Part shown: positions 25,005-34,102 of the stretch, piece after piece | How the letters are laid out: the number at the start of each line of letters is the position of its first letter | Position numbering within the stretch: position 1 is the first letter of the stretch | Source of the DNA: Mycolicibacterium gilvum | GTDB taxonomy: Bacteria; Actinomycetota; Actinomycetes; Mycobacteriales; Mycobacteriaceae | NCBI RefSeq assembly: GCF_900454025.1 | Contig: NZ_UGQM01000001.1 | Location: 558,001 to 622,000 of the forward strand | Reading direction: 5' to 3' | DNA: 64,000 nucleotides | Position numbers and translations under genes: made by a program | The notes under the pieces: generated by a model | Told to the model about the DNA's origin: nothing | Databases searched by the model: none | What the model saw: only the letters and a program-made list of their open reading frames with translations

Positions 25005-27551
25005 GTGGACTCGTTCAATCCGACGACCAAGACCCAGGCGGCCCTGACTTCGGCGCTGCAGGCGGCGACAGCCGCGGGCAACCCGCAGATCACTCCCGCC
25101 CACCTGTTGATGGCATTGCTCACCCAGAACGATGGCATTGCCGCACCTCTGCTCGAGGCCGTCGGTGTCGAACCCGCGACCATCCGCGCCGAGACGCAGC
25201 GTCTGCTCGACCGGCTGCCCAGCGCAACCGGCTCGGCGTCGCAACCCCAGCTGTCCCCACCGGCGATCGCCGCGATCACCGCGGCGACGCACCTGGCCAC
25301 CGAGATGGACGACGAGTACGTCTCCACCGAACACCTGTTGGTCGGCCTCGCCACCGGTGACAGCGACGTCGCCAAGGTGCTCACCGGGCACGGCGCCTCA
25401 CCGCAGGCGCTGCGCGAGGCGTTCGTCAAGGTCCGCGGCAGCGCCCGGGTCACCAACCCCGATCCCGAGGGCACCTATCAGGCGCTGGAGAAGTACTCCA
25501 CCGACCTGACCGCGCGCGCCAGGGAGGGCAAGCTCGACCCGGTCATCGGCCGCGACCACGAGATCCGTCGTGTCGTGCAGGTCCTGAGCCGCCGCACCAA
25601 GAACAACCCGGTGCTCATCGGCGAACCCGGTGTCGGCAAGACCGCGATCGTGGAGGGCCTGGCCCAGCGCATCGTCGCCGGCGACGTCCCCGAGAGCCTG
25701 CGCGACAAGACCGTCGTCTCGCTCGACATGGGCTCGATGGTGGCCGGCGCGAAGTACCGCGGTGAGTTCGAGGAGCGGCTCAAGGCCGTCCTCGACGACA
25801 TCAAGAACTCGGCCGGACAGATCATCACCTTCATCGACGAGTTGCACACCATCGTCGGCGCCGGTGCCACCGGCGAATCGGCGATGGACGCCGGCAACAT
25901 GATCAAGCCGATGCTGGCCCGCGGCGAGCTGCGGCTGGTGGGCGCGACCACCCTCGACGAGTACCGCAAGTACATCGAGAAGGATGCCGCGCTGGAACGA
26001 CGCTTCCAGCAGGTGCTGGTCGGCGAACCGTCCGTCGAGGACACCGTCGGCATTCTGCGCGGGCTCAAGGACCGCTACGAGGTGCACCACGGTGTGCGCA
26101 TCACCGACTCCTCGCTGGTCGCGGCGGCCACCCTCAGTGACCGCTACATCACGTCGCGCTTCCTGCCCGACAAGGCCATCGACCTGGTCGACGAGGCGGC
26201 GTCGCGGCTGCGGATGGAGATCGACTCCCGGCCTGTCGAGATCGACGAGGTCGAGCGGCTGGTCCGTCGCCTCGAGATCGAGGAGATGGCACTCGCCAAG
26301 GAGGAAGACGCCGCGTCGAAGGACCGCCTGGAGAAGCTGCGCGCCGAGCTGGCCGACAAGAAGGAACAACTGGCCGAGCTGACCACGCGCTGGCAGAACG
26401 AGAAGAGCGCCATCGACGTCGTCCGCGAACTCAAGGAACAGCTGGAATCGCTGCGCGGCGAGGCCGACCGGGCCGAGCGTGACGGCGATCTGGCCAAGGC
26501 CGCCGAGCTCCGCTACGGACGCATCCCCGAGGTCGAGAAGAAGCTCGACGCGGCGCTGCCCCACGCGGAGGCACGCGAGAACGTGATGCTCAAGGAGGAG
26601 GTCGGTCCCGACGACATCGCCGAGGTGGTCGAGGCGTGGACCGGCATCCCGGCCGGCCGCATGCTCGAAGGCGAGACCGCCAAGCTGCTCCGGATGGAGG
26701 AGGAGCTGGGCAAGCGGGTGGTCGGCCAGCGCAAGGCCGTCACCGCGGTCTCCGATGCGGTGCGCCGGTCGCGGGCCGGTGTCGCCGACCCGAACCGGCC
26801 GACGGGCTCGTTCATGTTCCTCGGCCCGACCGGTGTCGGTAAGACCGAGCTGGCCAAGGCACTTGCCGAGTTCCTGTTCGACGACGAGCGCGCGATGGTC
26901 CGCATCGACATGAGCGAGTACGGCGAGAAGCACTCGGTGGCTCGCCTGGTCGGTGCGCCTCCCGGCTACGTCGGCTACGACCAGGGCGGTCAGCTGACCG
27001 AGGCGGTGCGGCGGCGTCCGTACACGGTAATCCTGTTCGACGAGATCGAGAAGGCCCACCCGGACGTGTTCGACGTGCTGCTGCAGGTCCTCGACGAGGG
27101 CAGGCTGACCGACGGGCAGGGACGCACGGTCGACTTCCGCAACACCATCCTGATCCTGACGTCCAACCTCGGCGCCGGCGGTTCCGAGGAGCAGGTGATG
27201 GCCGCGGTGCGGGCGGCGTTCAAGCCGGAGTTCATCAACCGGCTCGACGACGTGATCATGTTCGACGCGCTCGATCCCGAGCAGCTGGTGTCGATCGTCG
27301 ACATCCAGCTCGAGCAGCTCGCCAAGCGGCTGGCTCAGCGCAGGCTGACGCTGGAGGTGTCGCTGCCCGCCAAGAAGTGGCTGGCCGAGCGTGGGTTCGA
27401 CCCGCTCTACGGCGCGCGGCCGCTGCGGCGGCTGGTGCAGCAGGCCATCGGCGACCAGCTGGCCAGGATGCTGCTGGCGGGTCAGGTGCACGACGGCGAC
27501 GTGGTGCCGGTGAACCTCAGCGCGGACGGGGACTCCCTGGTTCTGGGATGA
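25005..27551 (+). CDS. clpB: ATP-dependent disaggregase ClpB
   Basis: This 848-residue Hsp100 protein works with DnaK/DnaJ/GrpE to rescue aggregated proteins. It has an N domain (1-145), a first AAA module with Walker A GEPGVGKT at 206-213 and [15 protein letters not shown], a middle coiled-coil domain (about 405-525), a second AAA module with GPTGVGKT near 607-614 and [14 protein letters not shown], and a C-terminal domain. GTG 25005 follows AAAGGGAG; the frame is open further upstream, but that sequence holds the promoter. It is controlled by HspR and a SigH-type promoter, and a strong terminator follows. Confidence 0.98.
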   Translation: MDSFNPTTKTQAALTSALQAATAAGNPQITPAHLLMALLTQNDGIAAPLLEAVGVEPATIRAETQRLLDRLPSATGSASQPQLSPPAIAAITAATHLATEMDDEYVSTEHLLVGLATGDSDVAKVLTGHGASPQALREAFVKVRGSARVTNPDPEGTYQALEKYSTDLTARAREGKLDPVIGRDHEIRRVVQVLSRRTKNNPVLIGEPGVGKTAIVEGLAQRIVAGDVPESLRDKTVVSLDMGSMVAGAKYRGEFEERLKAVLDDIKNSAGQIITFIDELHTIVGAGATGESAMDAGNMIKPMLARGELRLVGATTLDEYRKYIEKDAALERRFQQVLVGEPSVEDTVGILRGLKDRYEVHHGVRITDSSLVAAATLSDRYITSRFLPDKAIDLVDEAASRLRMEIDSRPVEIDEVERLVRRLEIEEMALAKEEDAASKDRLEKLRAELADKKEQLAELTTRWQNEKSAIDVVRELKEQLESLRGEADRAERDGDLAKAAELRYGRIPEVEKKLDAALPHAEARENVMLKEEVGPDDIAEVVEAWTGIPAGRMLEGETAKLLRMEEELGKRVVGQRKAVTAVSDAVRRSRAGVADPNRPTGSFMFLGPTGVGKTELAKALAEFLFDDERAMVRIDMSEYGEKHSVARLVGAPPGYVGYDQGGQLTEAVRRRPYTVILFDEIEKAHPDVFDVLLQVLDEGRLTDGQGRTVDFRNTILILTSNLGAGGSEEQVMAAVRAAFKPEFINRLDDVIMFDALDPEQLVSIVDIQLEQLAKRLAQRRLTLEVSLPAKKWLAERGFDPLYGARPLRRLVQQAIGDQLARMLLAGQVHDGDVVPVNLSADGDSLVLG

Positions 27552-27601
27552 GCGCTCGCGCGAAGACCCGACAGCTGGGCTGAGCGCTGGCGCGAAGACC
27601 C
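27550..27601 (+). repeat. 20-base direct repeat after clpB
   Basis: Bases 27550-27569 and 27582-27601 agree at 19 of 20 positions (both begin GAGCGCT and end GAAGACCC), 32 bases apart, just before the terminator stem. The first copy overlaps the clpB stop. Function unknown. Confidence 0.7.
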
Positions 27602-27630
27602 CGCCACACCCTCGGTGTGGCGGGGTTTTT
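27599..27630 (+). terminator. Intrinsic terminator of clpB
   Basis: CCCCGCCACACC (27599-27610), loop CTC, and the exact complement (27614-27625) followed by five T form a classical 12-pair rho-independent terminator, 48 bases after the clpB stop. Confidence 0.93.
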
Positions 27631-27739
27631 CGTGTGTGGACGTCGCGAGCGAGCGTCCAGAGCGTCGATCCACCTCGTGACCTGGTTGTGATCTGCTCGA
27701 ATTCTCAGATCCCGCCGCCGAGAAGTTACTCTGGAGCCA

Positions 27740-28537
27740 ATGGTCCCGCTTTGGTTCACGCTGTCCGCACTCTGCTTCGTGGGTGCGGCTGTATTGCTGT
27801 ACGTCGATCTCGACCGTCGTCGCGGGTTGGGCCGTCGCCGCAAGTCATGGGCGAAATCGCACGGCTTCGACTACGAACACGAGTCCACCGACATCATCAA
27901 GCGCTGGAAGCGCGGCGTGATGTCGACCGTCGGCGACGTGACCGCCAGGAACGTGGTGCTCGGGCAGATCCGCGGCGAGGCGGTGTTCATCTTCGACCTC
28001 GACGACGTCGCGACGGTGATCGCGCTGCACCGCAAGGTCGGCACCAACGTCACCGTCGACATGCGGCTCAAGGACGTCAAGGAGCCCCGCGAGAGCGACA
28101 TCTGGCTGCTCGGTGCGATCGGACCGCGGATGGTGTATTCCACCAACCTCGACGCCGCGCGCCGCGCCTGCGACCGCCGCATGGTGACGTTCGCCCACAC
28201 CGCGCCGGACTGCGCCGAGATCATGTGGAACGAAGGCAACTGGACGCTGATCAGCATGCCGGTCACCAGCACCCGCGCCCAGTGGGACGAGGGGCTGCGC
28301 ACCGTGCGGCAGTTCAACGACCTGCTGCGCGTGCTGCCGCCGGTGCCGACCGCGGCCACCGGTCAGCCCGTCGCCCGCCGCACAGGCTCGCCGAGTCGCC
28401 CGCTCACGCCCGCACCCGCAGGCCGCGACCTGCCGCCCGGCCCCGCCGGCCCGGTCGGTCCGCCGCCGCGTCGACCGGCACCTCAGGGCCCGCCCCCGCC
28501 CCGCAGCGGGCAGCAGTCGCCCAACTATCAGCGGTAA
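27740..28537 (+). CDS. ttfA: TtfA, trehalose monomycolate transport factor
   Basis: The 265-residue protein has a single N-terminal membrane span (MVPLWFTLSALCFVGAAVLLYVDL), a cytosolic domain (about 40-200: GFDYEHESTDIIKRWKRG, VFIFDLDDVATVIALHRKVGTNVTVDMRL in parts) and a Pro-rich disordered tail. It matches the family of M. tuberculosis Rv0383c / M. smegmatis TtfA, which supports MmpL3 in moving trehalose monomycolate to the mycomembrane. The position directly after clpB is the same as in other mycobacteria. The start is ATG 27740. Confidence 0.88.
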   Translation: MVPLWFTLSALCFVGAAVLLYVDLDRRRGLGRRRKSWAKSHGFDYEHESTDIIKRWKRGVMSTVGDVTARNVVLGQIRGEAVFIFDLDDVATVIALHRKVGTNVTVDMRLKDVKEPRESDIWLLGAIGPRMVYSTNLDAARRACDRRMVTFAHTAPDCAEIMWNEGNWTLISMPVTSTRAQWDEGLRTVRQFNDLLRVLPPVPTAATGQPVARRTGSPSRPLTPAPAGRDLPPGPAGPVGPPPRRPAPQGPPPPRSGQQSPNYQR

Positions 28538-28551
28538 GTATTCTCTGGGGC

Positions 28552-29328
28552 ATGACCCGCCCCGTCGCACTGATCACCGGACCCACGTCCGGTCTGGGCG
28601 AGGGTTTCGCGCGCCGCTACGCCGTCGACGGTTACGACCTGGTGCTGGTCGCCCGCGACGAGTCACGGCTGAACACGCTGGCCGCCGAGCTGCGCGACGA
28701 GGCGGGAACCGCCGTCGAGGTGATCCGCGCCGATCTGGCGGATGCCGCGGACCGCGCCCTGGTCGCCGACCGTCTGCGCGCCGGGGTTCAGGTCCTGGTC
28801 AACAACGCGGGCTTCGGCACCTCCGGTGAATTCTGGACCACCGACTACGCCGTGCTGCAGTCCCAGCTGGACGTCAACGTCACCGCCGTCATGCAGCTCA
28901 CCCACGCGGCCCTGCCGTCGATGCTCGACGCCGGGCGGGGCACGGTCCTCAACGTCGCCAGCGTGGCGGGGCTGCTCCCGGGACGCGGCTCGACGTACTC
29001 GGCGTCGAAGGCGTGGGTGGTGTCGTTCACCGAAGGCCTGGCCAACGGTCTCGACGGCACCGGCGTTGGGGTGCACGCGCTGTGTCCGGGCTTCGTGCAC
29101 ACCGAGTTCCACGAGCGGGCCGGCATCGACATGGCCGGCACCGCGGGATTCCTGTGGCTCGAGGTCGACGACGTCGTGCGCGAGACGATGGCCGATGTGG
29201 CCAAGAACCGGGTCGTCATCATCCCGGGTCTGCAGTACAAGGCGCTGACCACCGGGGGCCGGCTGGTGCCGCGCAACGTGGTGCGCGCGCTGACGAAAGT
29301 GGTGGGCAAGGGCCGTGGCCGGACCTGA
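28552..29328 (+). CDS. Short-chain dehydrogenase/reductase
   Basis: The 258-residue protein has the classical SDR pattern: NAD(P) motif TGPTSGLGEGFA (TGxxxGxG) near residues 9-20, VNNAGFG near 85, catalytic Ser in NVASVAGLLPG near 136 and YSASK (Tyr, Lys) near 150. It is probably an NADPH-dependent oxidoreductase of unknown substrate. ATG 28552 lies 14 bases after ttfA, and the stop directly abuts the lipoprotein GTG, so ttfA, this gene, the lipoprotein and the methyltransferase probably form an operon. As I recall, pyrE occupies this position in M. tuberculosis. Confidence 0.88.
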   Translation: MTRPVALITGPTSGLGEGFARRYAVDGYDLVLVARDESRLNTLAAELRDEAGTAVEVIRADLADAADRALVADRLRAGVQVLVNNAGFGTSGEFWTTDYAVLQSQLDVNVTAVMQLTHAALPSMLDAGRGTVLNVASVAGLLPGRGSTYSASKAWVVSFTEGLANGLDGTGVGVHALCPGFVHTEFHERAGIDMAGTAGFLWLEVDDVVRETMADVAKNRVVIIPGLQYKALTTGGRLVPRNVVRALTKVVGKGRGRT

Positions 29329-30231
29329 GTGCCTGTGCGTCTGATCGCTCTGCTGGCCGCGCTGGTGCTCGCGGTCGCCTCGTGCTCGGGTGATTCCGCC
29401 GATCGCCGCGATGTCTTCTCGGTGCCGACGGCGACGCTGGGCGAGTCGCAGACGCTGCTCGGATGGAACATGTCGGTGGCCAACCTGCGGTTCGAGGCCG
29501 AGTACGTCCTCGTCGACGTGGACGCCGCACCCGCCCGGGAGGGCGAGCCGCACGCGGCGCCCGAGGACCTGCGGTTCGGGCTCTACGGCGCCCTCGTCCA
29601 CCCTCTGGAGGCCGACGGACTCGGCAGCTGCGAGGACGTGACAAGCCTTGGCGTCAACCCTGTTTCGGCGTCACCGGACCGGATGAGCGGAACGGTGTGC
29701 ATCGGCCCGCTGCGTGACCGGTCCCAGGTGCGCGGGGTATACGCGTATTCGCCGCGCGACCGCATCGCCGAAACCACCGTCGCGTACCCGGCGGCGTTCC
29801 CGGTCGGGGTGCTGCCCACCAATTCCAGCGAGACCGGACTGTCGGTGAAGACCAGCAGTGTGGATGCGTTCCGTGCCGACGGCGCGCAGCTGAACCCGAC
29901 CGCCCTCGGTGACCCCGCCGCGTTCACCGGCAACGGATACATGCTGCTCGGACTCGAAGTCGACGGCCTGGCGGCGCGATACCGGGACGACTCGGCGCAG
30001 CGCGGCGGGCCGATGATGGTGCTGACCGCGCCGACCATCCCGGGCAAGGGGCTCAGCCACGCCTGCGACGTCTACGGCTCCTCGGTGCTGGTGCTCCCGG
30101 AGGCGTCACGGGAGGCGGTCCAGTTGCGAGCGTCGCTGTGCACGCAGGGCGAGATCAACGCCGCGCTGCTGTACGCGACGGTGTCCCTGGTCGGGACGCA
30201 CGCGGCGCTGTGGACCACCGACGATGGCTGA
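29329..30231 (+). CDS. Putative lipoprotein (Rv0381c-like)
   Basis: The 300-residue protein starts at GTG 29329 immediately after the SDR stop. The signal peptide (VRLIALLAALVLAVASC) ends in a lipobox AVASC with the Cys at residue 19. The mature part is about 280 residues, beta-rich, with several Cys (GSCEDV, GTVCIG, HACDVYG, LCTQG) that could form two disulfides. No known enzymatic motif is visible. The position between ttfA/SDR and the TrmH-type gene matches Rv0381c of M. tuberculosis. It overlaps the next gene by 8 bases. Confidence 0.82.
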   Translation: MPVRLIALLAALVLAVASCSGDSADRRDVFSVPTATLGESQTLLGWNMSVANLRFEAEYVLVDVDAAPAREGEPHAAPEDLRFGLYGALVHPLEADGLGSCEDVTSLGVNPVSASPDRMSGTVCIGPLRDRSQVRGVYAYSPRDRIAETTVAYPAAFPVGVLPTNSSETGLSVKTSSVDAFRADGAQLNPTALGDPAAFTGNGYMLLGLEVDGLAARYRDDSAQRGGPMMVLTAPTIPGKGLSHACDVYGSSVLVLPEASREAVQLRASLCTQGEINAALLYATVSLVGTHAALWTTDDG

Positions 30232-30871
30232 GCCGCCCGGTCCCACCGAGTGGGGCGGCGACGGTCACGGTGTCGGCCCCTGGTCCGGTCCGCCACCCGA
30301 CGACCCGCGCTACGACCCGGCATTGCTCAGGGACGGTGACAGCCGCAATGTCGTTGACGCCTACCGGTATTGGACGCGTGAGGCCATCATCGCCGACATC
30401 GACACCCGCAGACACCCGCTGCATGTGGCGATCGAGAACTTCGGCAACGACGCCAACATCGGCGGCGTGGTGCGGACGGCGAACGCGTTCGCGGTGGACA
30501 CCGTCCACATCGTCGGCCGGCGCCGCTGGAACCGGCGCGGTGCGATGGTGACCGATCGCTATCAACGGCTGTGCCATCACGACACCACGGCCGGGCTGCT
30601 CGGCTTCGCCGCCGAGGCCGGACTGACCGTCGTGGCCGTCGACAACGTGCCGGGCGCCGTCAGGGTCGAGGAGCTCAGCTTGCCCCGCGAGTGCCTGCTG
30701 ATCTTCGGCGCCGAAGGTCCCGGGATCACCGAGGACGCGAAAACCGGTGCGGCACTAGCTGTGTCGATTGCCCAATTCGGCTCCACCCGCAGTATCAACG
30801 CCTCCGTCGCCGCGGGCATCGTGATGCACGCCTGGATCAGGCAGCACGCCGACCTCAGCCGGGCCTGGTGA
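30224..30871 (+). CDS. SpoU/TrmH-family RNA 2'-O-methyltransferase
   Basis: The 215-residue SPOUT enzyme transfers methyl from S-adenosylmethionine to an RNA ribose. The three motifs are present: IENFGNDANIGGVVRTANAF (motif 1, near 67, with the conserved Asn and Arg), LLIFGAEGPGITEDA (motif 2, near 160) and STRSINASVAAGIVMHAW (motif 3, near 190). The N-terminal about 60 residues are Pro/Gly-rich. The target RNA is unknown. It overlaps the upstream lipoprotein gene by 8 bases, and its 3' end overlaps the convergent MFS gene by 117 bases. Confidence 0.9.
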   Translation: MAEPPGPTEWGGDGHGVGPWSGPPPDDPRYDPALLRDGDSRNVVDAYRYWTREAIIADIDTRRHPLHVAIENFGNDANIGGVVRTANAFAVDTVHIVGRRRWNRRGAMVTDRYQRLCHHDTTAGLLGFAAEAGLTVVAVDNVPGAVRVEELSLPRECLLIFGAEGPGITEDAKTGAALAVSIAQFGSTRSINASVAAGIVMHAWIRQHADLSRAW

Positions 30872-32356
30872 CCGCAGCAGCCACCACACCGCGACGGCCG
30901 AGGTCAGCAGCAGTGCCGCTCCGACACCGGCCGAGACCGAAAGGCCAAGGGTGAACGACTCTTTCGCGGAGTCGAGAAGCGCGCTCTGCGCAGCGTCGGG
31001 GAGCCCGCGGGCGGCGTCGATGGCCTTCGGGAGCGAGTCGCGGGCCTGCGCCGCGGCGTCGGCCGGGACGCCCGCGGGGATGGTGACCGTGCGGTACACC
31101 GCGGTGAGGATCGAACCCAGCACCGCGATACCCAGGGCCATACCGAGTTCGTAGGCGGTCTCGGACACCGCGGCTGCCGCGCCGGCACGTTCCTTCGGGA
31201 CGCTGGCGAGGATCACGTCGCTGGCGACGGTGAACGCCAGACCGAGCCCGACGCCGACCACGAACAGCGAGATCCCCAGTGGCAGATACGGGGTGAGGGG
31301 CCGGAAGATCAGCAACGACGCCATCAGAGCGGCCATCGCGGTCCCGACGAGCGCCAGCCCCGTGGTGAGCACGCTGCGATGCGAGAAGTAGCGCACGGCC
31401 ACTCCGGCCAGGACGCCGAACACCGTGGCGGTCACGGCCGCGGGCAGCTCGGCCAGCCCGGCCTTCAAAGGCCCGTAACCGTGCACGAGCTGGAAGTACT
31501 GGGACAGGAAGAACACCAGGCCGGACAGGCCGAGCACGGAGAACAGGTTGGCGCCCACCACGCCGGAGAACCTCGGGTTGGCGAACAGCCGGACGTCGAT
31601 GAGCGGGTGGGGCAGCCGCAGCTGGCGCCGCACGAACAGCGTCAGCGCCGCGGCCCCGACGGCGGCCGCGATCACCACCTCGGCGCCGAGCCCGTGCACC
31701 AGGCCGGTGAAGCCCTCCTTGATCGCGTAGACGATGCCCAGCATCCCGACCATCGACAGCGCGACACTGGGCAGGTCCCAGGGGCCCGGGTCGGGATCGC
31801 GGTGTTCGGGCAGCAGCACCAGTCCGCCCACGAGCAGGATCACCATGACCGGGATGTTGATCAGGAAGACCGACCCCCACCAGAAGTGCTCCAGCAGAAC
31901 GCCACCCACCACCGGACCCAGTGCGGCGCCGGCCGAGAACGCCGAAGCCCAGATGCCGACGGCGATGCTGCGCTCACGAGAGTCGGGGAACAGGCCGCGG
32001 ATCAGGGCCAGCGTTGCGGGTGCCAGCGTCGCTCCGGCCATGCCCAGCAGCGCGCGGGTCCCGATCAGCATCTCGGGGCTGGTCGAGTACGCGGTCAGTG
32101 CCGAGACGGCGCCGAATGCCGTTGCGCCGCAGAGCAACAGCTTGCGGTGGCCGACGCGGTCGCCGAGGCTGCCCATCGTGACCAGCAGCGCGGCCAGCAC
32201 GAACGAGTAGATGTCGCCGATCCACAGCAGTTCGGTGCCCGTCGCGCCGAGGTCGGCGCTGATGAACGGGGTGGCCAGCGCGAGCACGGTGCCGTCGACA
32301 CCGATGAGCAGCACGGCCAGGGTCAGGACGCCCAGGGCGAGCCAGCGTCTGCTCAT
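30755..32356 (-). CDS. MFS drug exporter, DHA2 (14-span, EmrB/QacA-like)
   Basis: The 533-residue protein has 14 predicted spans. The first span bears LIGVDGTVLALATPFISADLGA, and the loop after span 2 contains GSLGDRVGHRKLLL (motif A). Family motif C is present as GPVVGGVLLEHFWWGSVFLINIP. It would expel antimicrobial or toxic compounds using the proton gradient. The start at ATG 32356 overlaps the TetR stop (ATGA), so the pair is an autoregulated operon. The C-terminal 39 codons overlap the convergent methyltransferase gene; no earlier stop exists. Confidence 0.9.
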   Translation of the reverse strand: MSRRWLALGVLTLAVLLIGVDGTVLALATPFISADLGATGTELLWIGDIYSFVLAALLVTMGSLGDRVGHRKLLLCGATAFGAVSALTAYSTSPEMLIGTRALLGMAGATLAPATLALIRGLFPDSRERSIAVGIWASAFSAGAALGPVVGGVLLEHFWWGSVFLINIPVMVILLVGGLVLLPEHRDPDPGPWDLPSVALSMVGMLGIVYAIKEGFTGLVHGLGAEVVIAAAVGAAALTLFVRRQLRLPHPLIDVRLFANPRFSGVVGANLFSVLGLSGLVFFLSQYFQLVHGYGPLKAGLAELPAAVTATVFGVLAGVAVRYFSHRSVLTTGLALVGTAMAALMASLLIFRPLTPYLPLGISLFVVGVGLGLAFTVASDVILASVPKERAGAAAAVSETAYELGMALGIAVLGSILTAVYRTVTIPAGVPADAAAQARDSLPKAIDAARGLPDAAQSALLDSAKESFTLGLSVSAGVGAALLLTSAVAVWWLLRSPGPAEVGVLPDPGVHHDARGDGGVDTAGGAELGNRHS

Positions 32357-32895
32357 CGGGGAGTCGCTCCGTTGAGTAGTAGGTCGAGGATCAGTCGGTT
32401 GAAGTCGCGGGCGGCGGCCCGCCCGGCGCGCACGCTCCACGCCGTGCCCCCGATCAGGCCGTAGAGCGCCTCGGTGAGCCAGGCCGCGGGCAGTTCGGGG
32501 CGGAAGTCGCCGTCGCGCTGCCCGCGCAGGAACAGGTCGGTAATCGCCGTGTCGATCTCCTGCCAGGCGTCCAGCGTGGAGTCGAAGTCGAGTTCCTGGC
32601 TCTGGCTGTACAGCAACGCGAGGTACGGCGACACCGGTTCGCACGCGGTGACCAGCCGGCGCAGCGCGTCGATGGCTGAATCCTCCTGTAGCCGAGCGTC
32701 TTCGAGGACATCGCGCATCTCCGCCACGGCGAGTTCCTCGAGCGCCGCCATCAACGCCGGACGCCCCGCGAAGTGCCGGTGCAGGGTCGCGCGGCTCACG
32801 CCCACCGCGGCGGCGATCTCGTCCTGCGTCGCGTTGGGACGCCGACCGAGAAAATCCGCGGCAGCGCGCAGGAGATCGTCCCGGGACAGCGCCAT
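32353..32895 (-). CDS. TetR-family repressor of the MFS exporter
   Basis: The protein is about 180 residues from ATG 32895 (MALSRDDLLRAAADFLG). The helix-turn-helix is ATQDEIAAAVGVSRATLHRHFAGRPALMAAL. An upstream start at 32970 is possible but would place a 20-base palindromic operator inside the coding region, so the inner ATG is preferred. The C-terminal ligand domain is typical of drug-efflux TetRs. It is coupled to the MFS gene by ATGA and is divergent from the GH76 gene. Confidence 0.88.
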   Translation of the reverse strand: MALSRDDLLRAAADFLGRRPNATQDEIAAAVGVSRATLHRHFAGRPALMAALEELAVAEMRDVLEDARLQEDSAIDALRRLVTACEPVSPYLALLYSQSQELDFDSTLDAWQEIDTAITDLFLRGQRDGDFRPELPAAWLTEALYGLIGGTAWSVRAGRAAARDFNRLILDLLLNGATPR

Positions 32896-32913
32896 GCGAC
32901 GAGAGTATCTCAA

Positions 32914-32933
32914 ATGAGACAAAAATGTCTCAT
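32914..32933. promoter_or_regulatory. TetR operator palindrome
   Basis: ATGAGACA-AAAA-TGTCTCAT is a perfect 20-base palindrome 18 bases upstream of the TetR start. An overlapping palindrome TCTCA-AA-TGAGA lies at 32908-32919. Likely the autorepression site. Confidence 0.78.
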
Positions 32934-32968
32934 AGCTGTCGGACCGCCGATAGGGCAGGATCAACGTC

Positions 32969-34102
32969 ATGGATCAGATGTGGGCCAACCGCGCCGCCAG
33001 CGCCGAAGCCGCCATCACCACCCGGCACCTGCGTCGGGTGTGGGGACTACCCGGCACGCAGCTCGGGGTGGTCGCCTGGCCCGCGGCGACCGGCCACCGC
33101 CGGTTCGGCACGTGGCACTACTGGTGGCAGGCACATCTGCTCGACAACCTCGTCGACGCCCAGCTGCGGGACCCTGCGCCCGAGCGCCTCACCCGGATCA
33201 ACCGCCAGATCCGGGGTCAGCGGATCCGCAACATCGGCAAGTGGACCAACAGCTACTACGACGACATGGCCTGGCTGGCACTGGCGCTCGAACGCGCGCA
33301 GCGGCTCACCGGCGTCGGCCGGCCCAAGGCGCTGGACACGCTGGCCGACCAGTTCCTCACGGCGTGGGTGCCCGAGGACGGCGGCGGAATCCCATGGCGC
33401 AAGCAGGACCAGTTCTTCAACGCGCCCGCCAACGGGCCCGCGGCGATCTTCCTGGCACGGCACCTGGCCGCGCAGGGCGAGAGCCTGCGCCGGGCCCAGC
33501 AGATGGCCGACTGGATCGACGAGACGCTGCTCGACCCGCAGACCCATCTGATCTTCGACGGCATCAAGGGCGGCTCGCTGGTCCGCGCGCAGTACACCTA
33601 CTGCCAGGGTGTGGTGCTGGGCGTCGAGACCGAGCTCGCCGCGCGCACATCCGACTCCCGGCACGCCGAACGCGTGCACCGCTTGGTGGCCGCAGTCGCC
33701 GAACACATGGCGCCGGGCGGCGTCATCAACGGCGCCGGCGGCGGTGACGGCGGGCTGTTCAACGGCATCCTCGCGCGCTACCTGGCGCTGGTCGCGACCG
33801 CGCTGCCCGGCACCTCGCCGGCCGACGAGCAGGCCCGCCGGACCGCGACGGAGCTGGTGCTCGCCTCGGGCCGGGCGGCCTGGGACAACCGCCAGACCGG
33901 CAAGGACACCGAGGATCTCCCCCTGTTCGGCGCGTTCTGGGACCGGCCCGCGCAGGTGCCCACCGCGGGGACGGCGGACGCCCGCAGCGTCGACGGCGCG
34001 GTCAACTCCTCGGAGATCCCAGAGCGGGACCTGTCGGTCCAGTTGGCGGGATGGATGCTCATGGAGGCCGCCTGCGTTGTGACCGCAGGTGACAGTGACT
34101 GA
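32969..34102 (+). CDS. Glycoside hydrolase family 76 (alpha-1,6-mannanase-like)
   Basis: The 377-residue (alpha/alpha)6-barrel protein carries the GH76 signature NSYYDDMAWLALALERA, with the catalytic Asp pair at 98-99. QFFNAPANGPAAIFLARHLA and QYTYCQGVVLGVETELA are also family-typical. Such enzymes cut alpha-1,6-mannan, the backbone of mycobacterial lipomannan; no signal peptide is visible, so an intracellular role or substrates taken up are likely. It resembles M. tuberculosis Rv0365c. The start is ATG 32969, close to the divergent TetR promoter; the stop overlaps nhaA by 14 bases. Confidence 0.88.
   Translation: MDQMWANRAASAEAAITTRHLRRVWGLPGTQLGVVAWPAATGHRRFGTWHYWWQAHLLDNLVDAQLRDPAPERLTRINRQIRGQRIRNIGKWTNSYYDDMAWLALALERAQRLTGVGRPKALDTLADQFLTAWVPEDGGGIPWRKQDQFFNAPANGPAAIFLARHLAAQGESLRRAQQMADWIDETLLDPQTHLIFDGIKGGSLVRAQYTYCQGVVLGVETELAARTSDSRHAERVHRLVAAVAEHMAPGGVINGAGGGDGGLFNGILARYLALVATALPGTSPADEQARRTATELVLASGRAAWDNRQTGKDTEDLPLFGAFWDRPAQVPTAGTADARSVDGAVNSSEIPERDLSVQLAGWMLMEAACVVTAGDSD

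Noticed and set aside
25398..27491. 697-codon frame antisense to clpB
   Set aside because: Mirror of a strongly coding gene; no domain.
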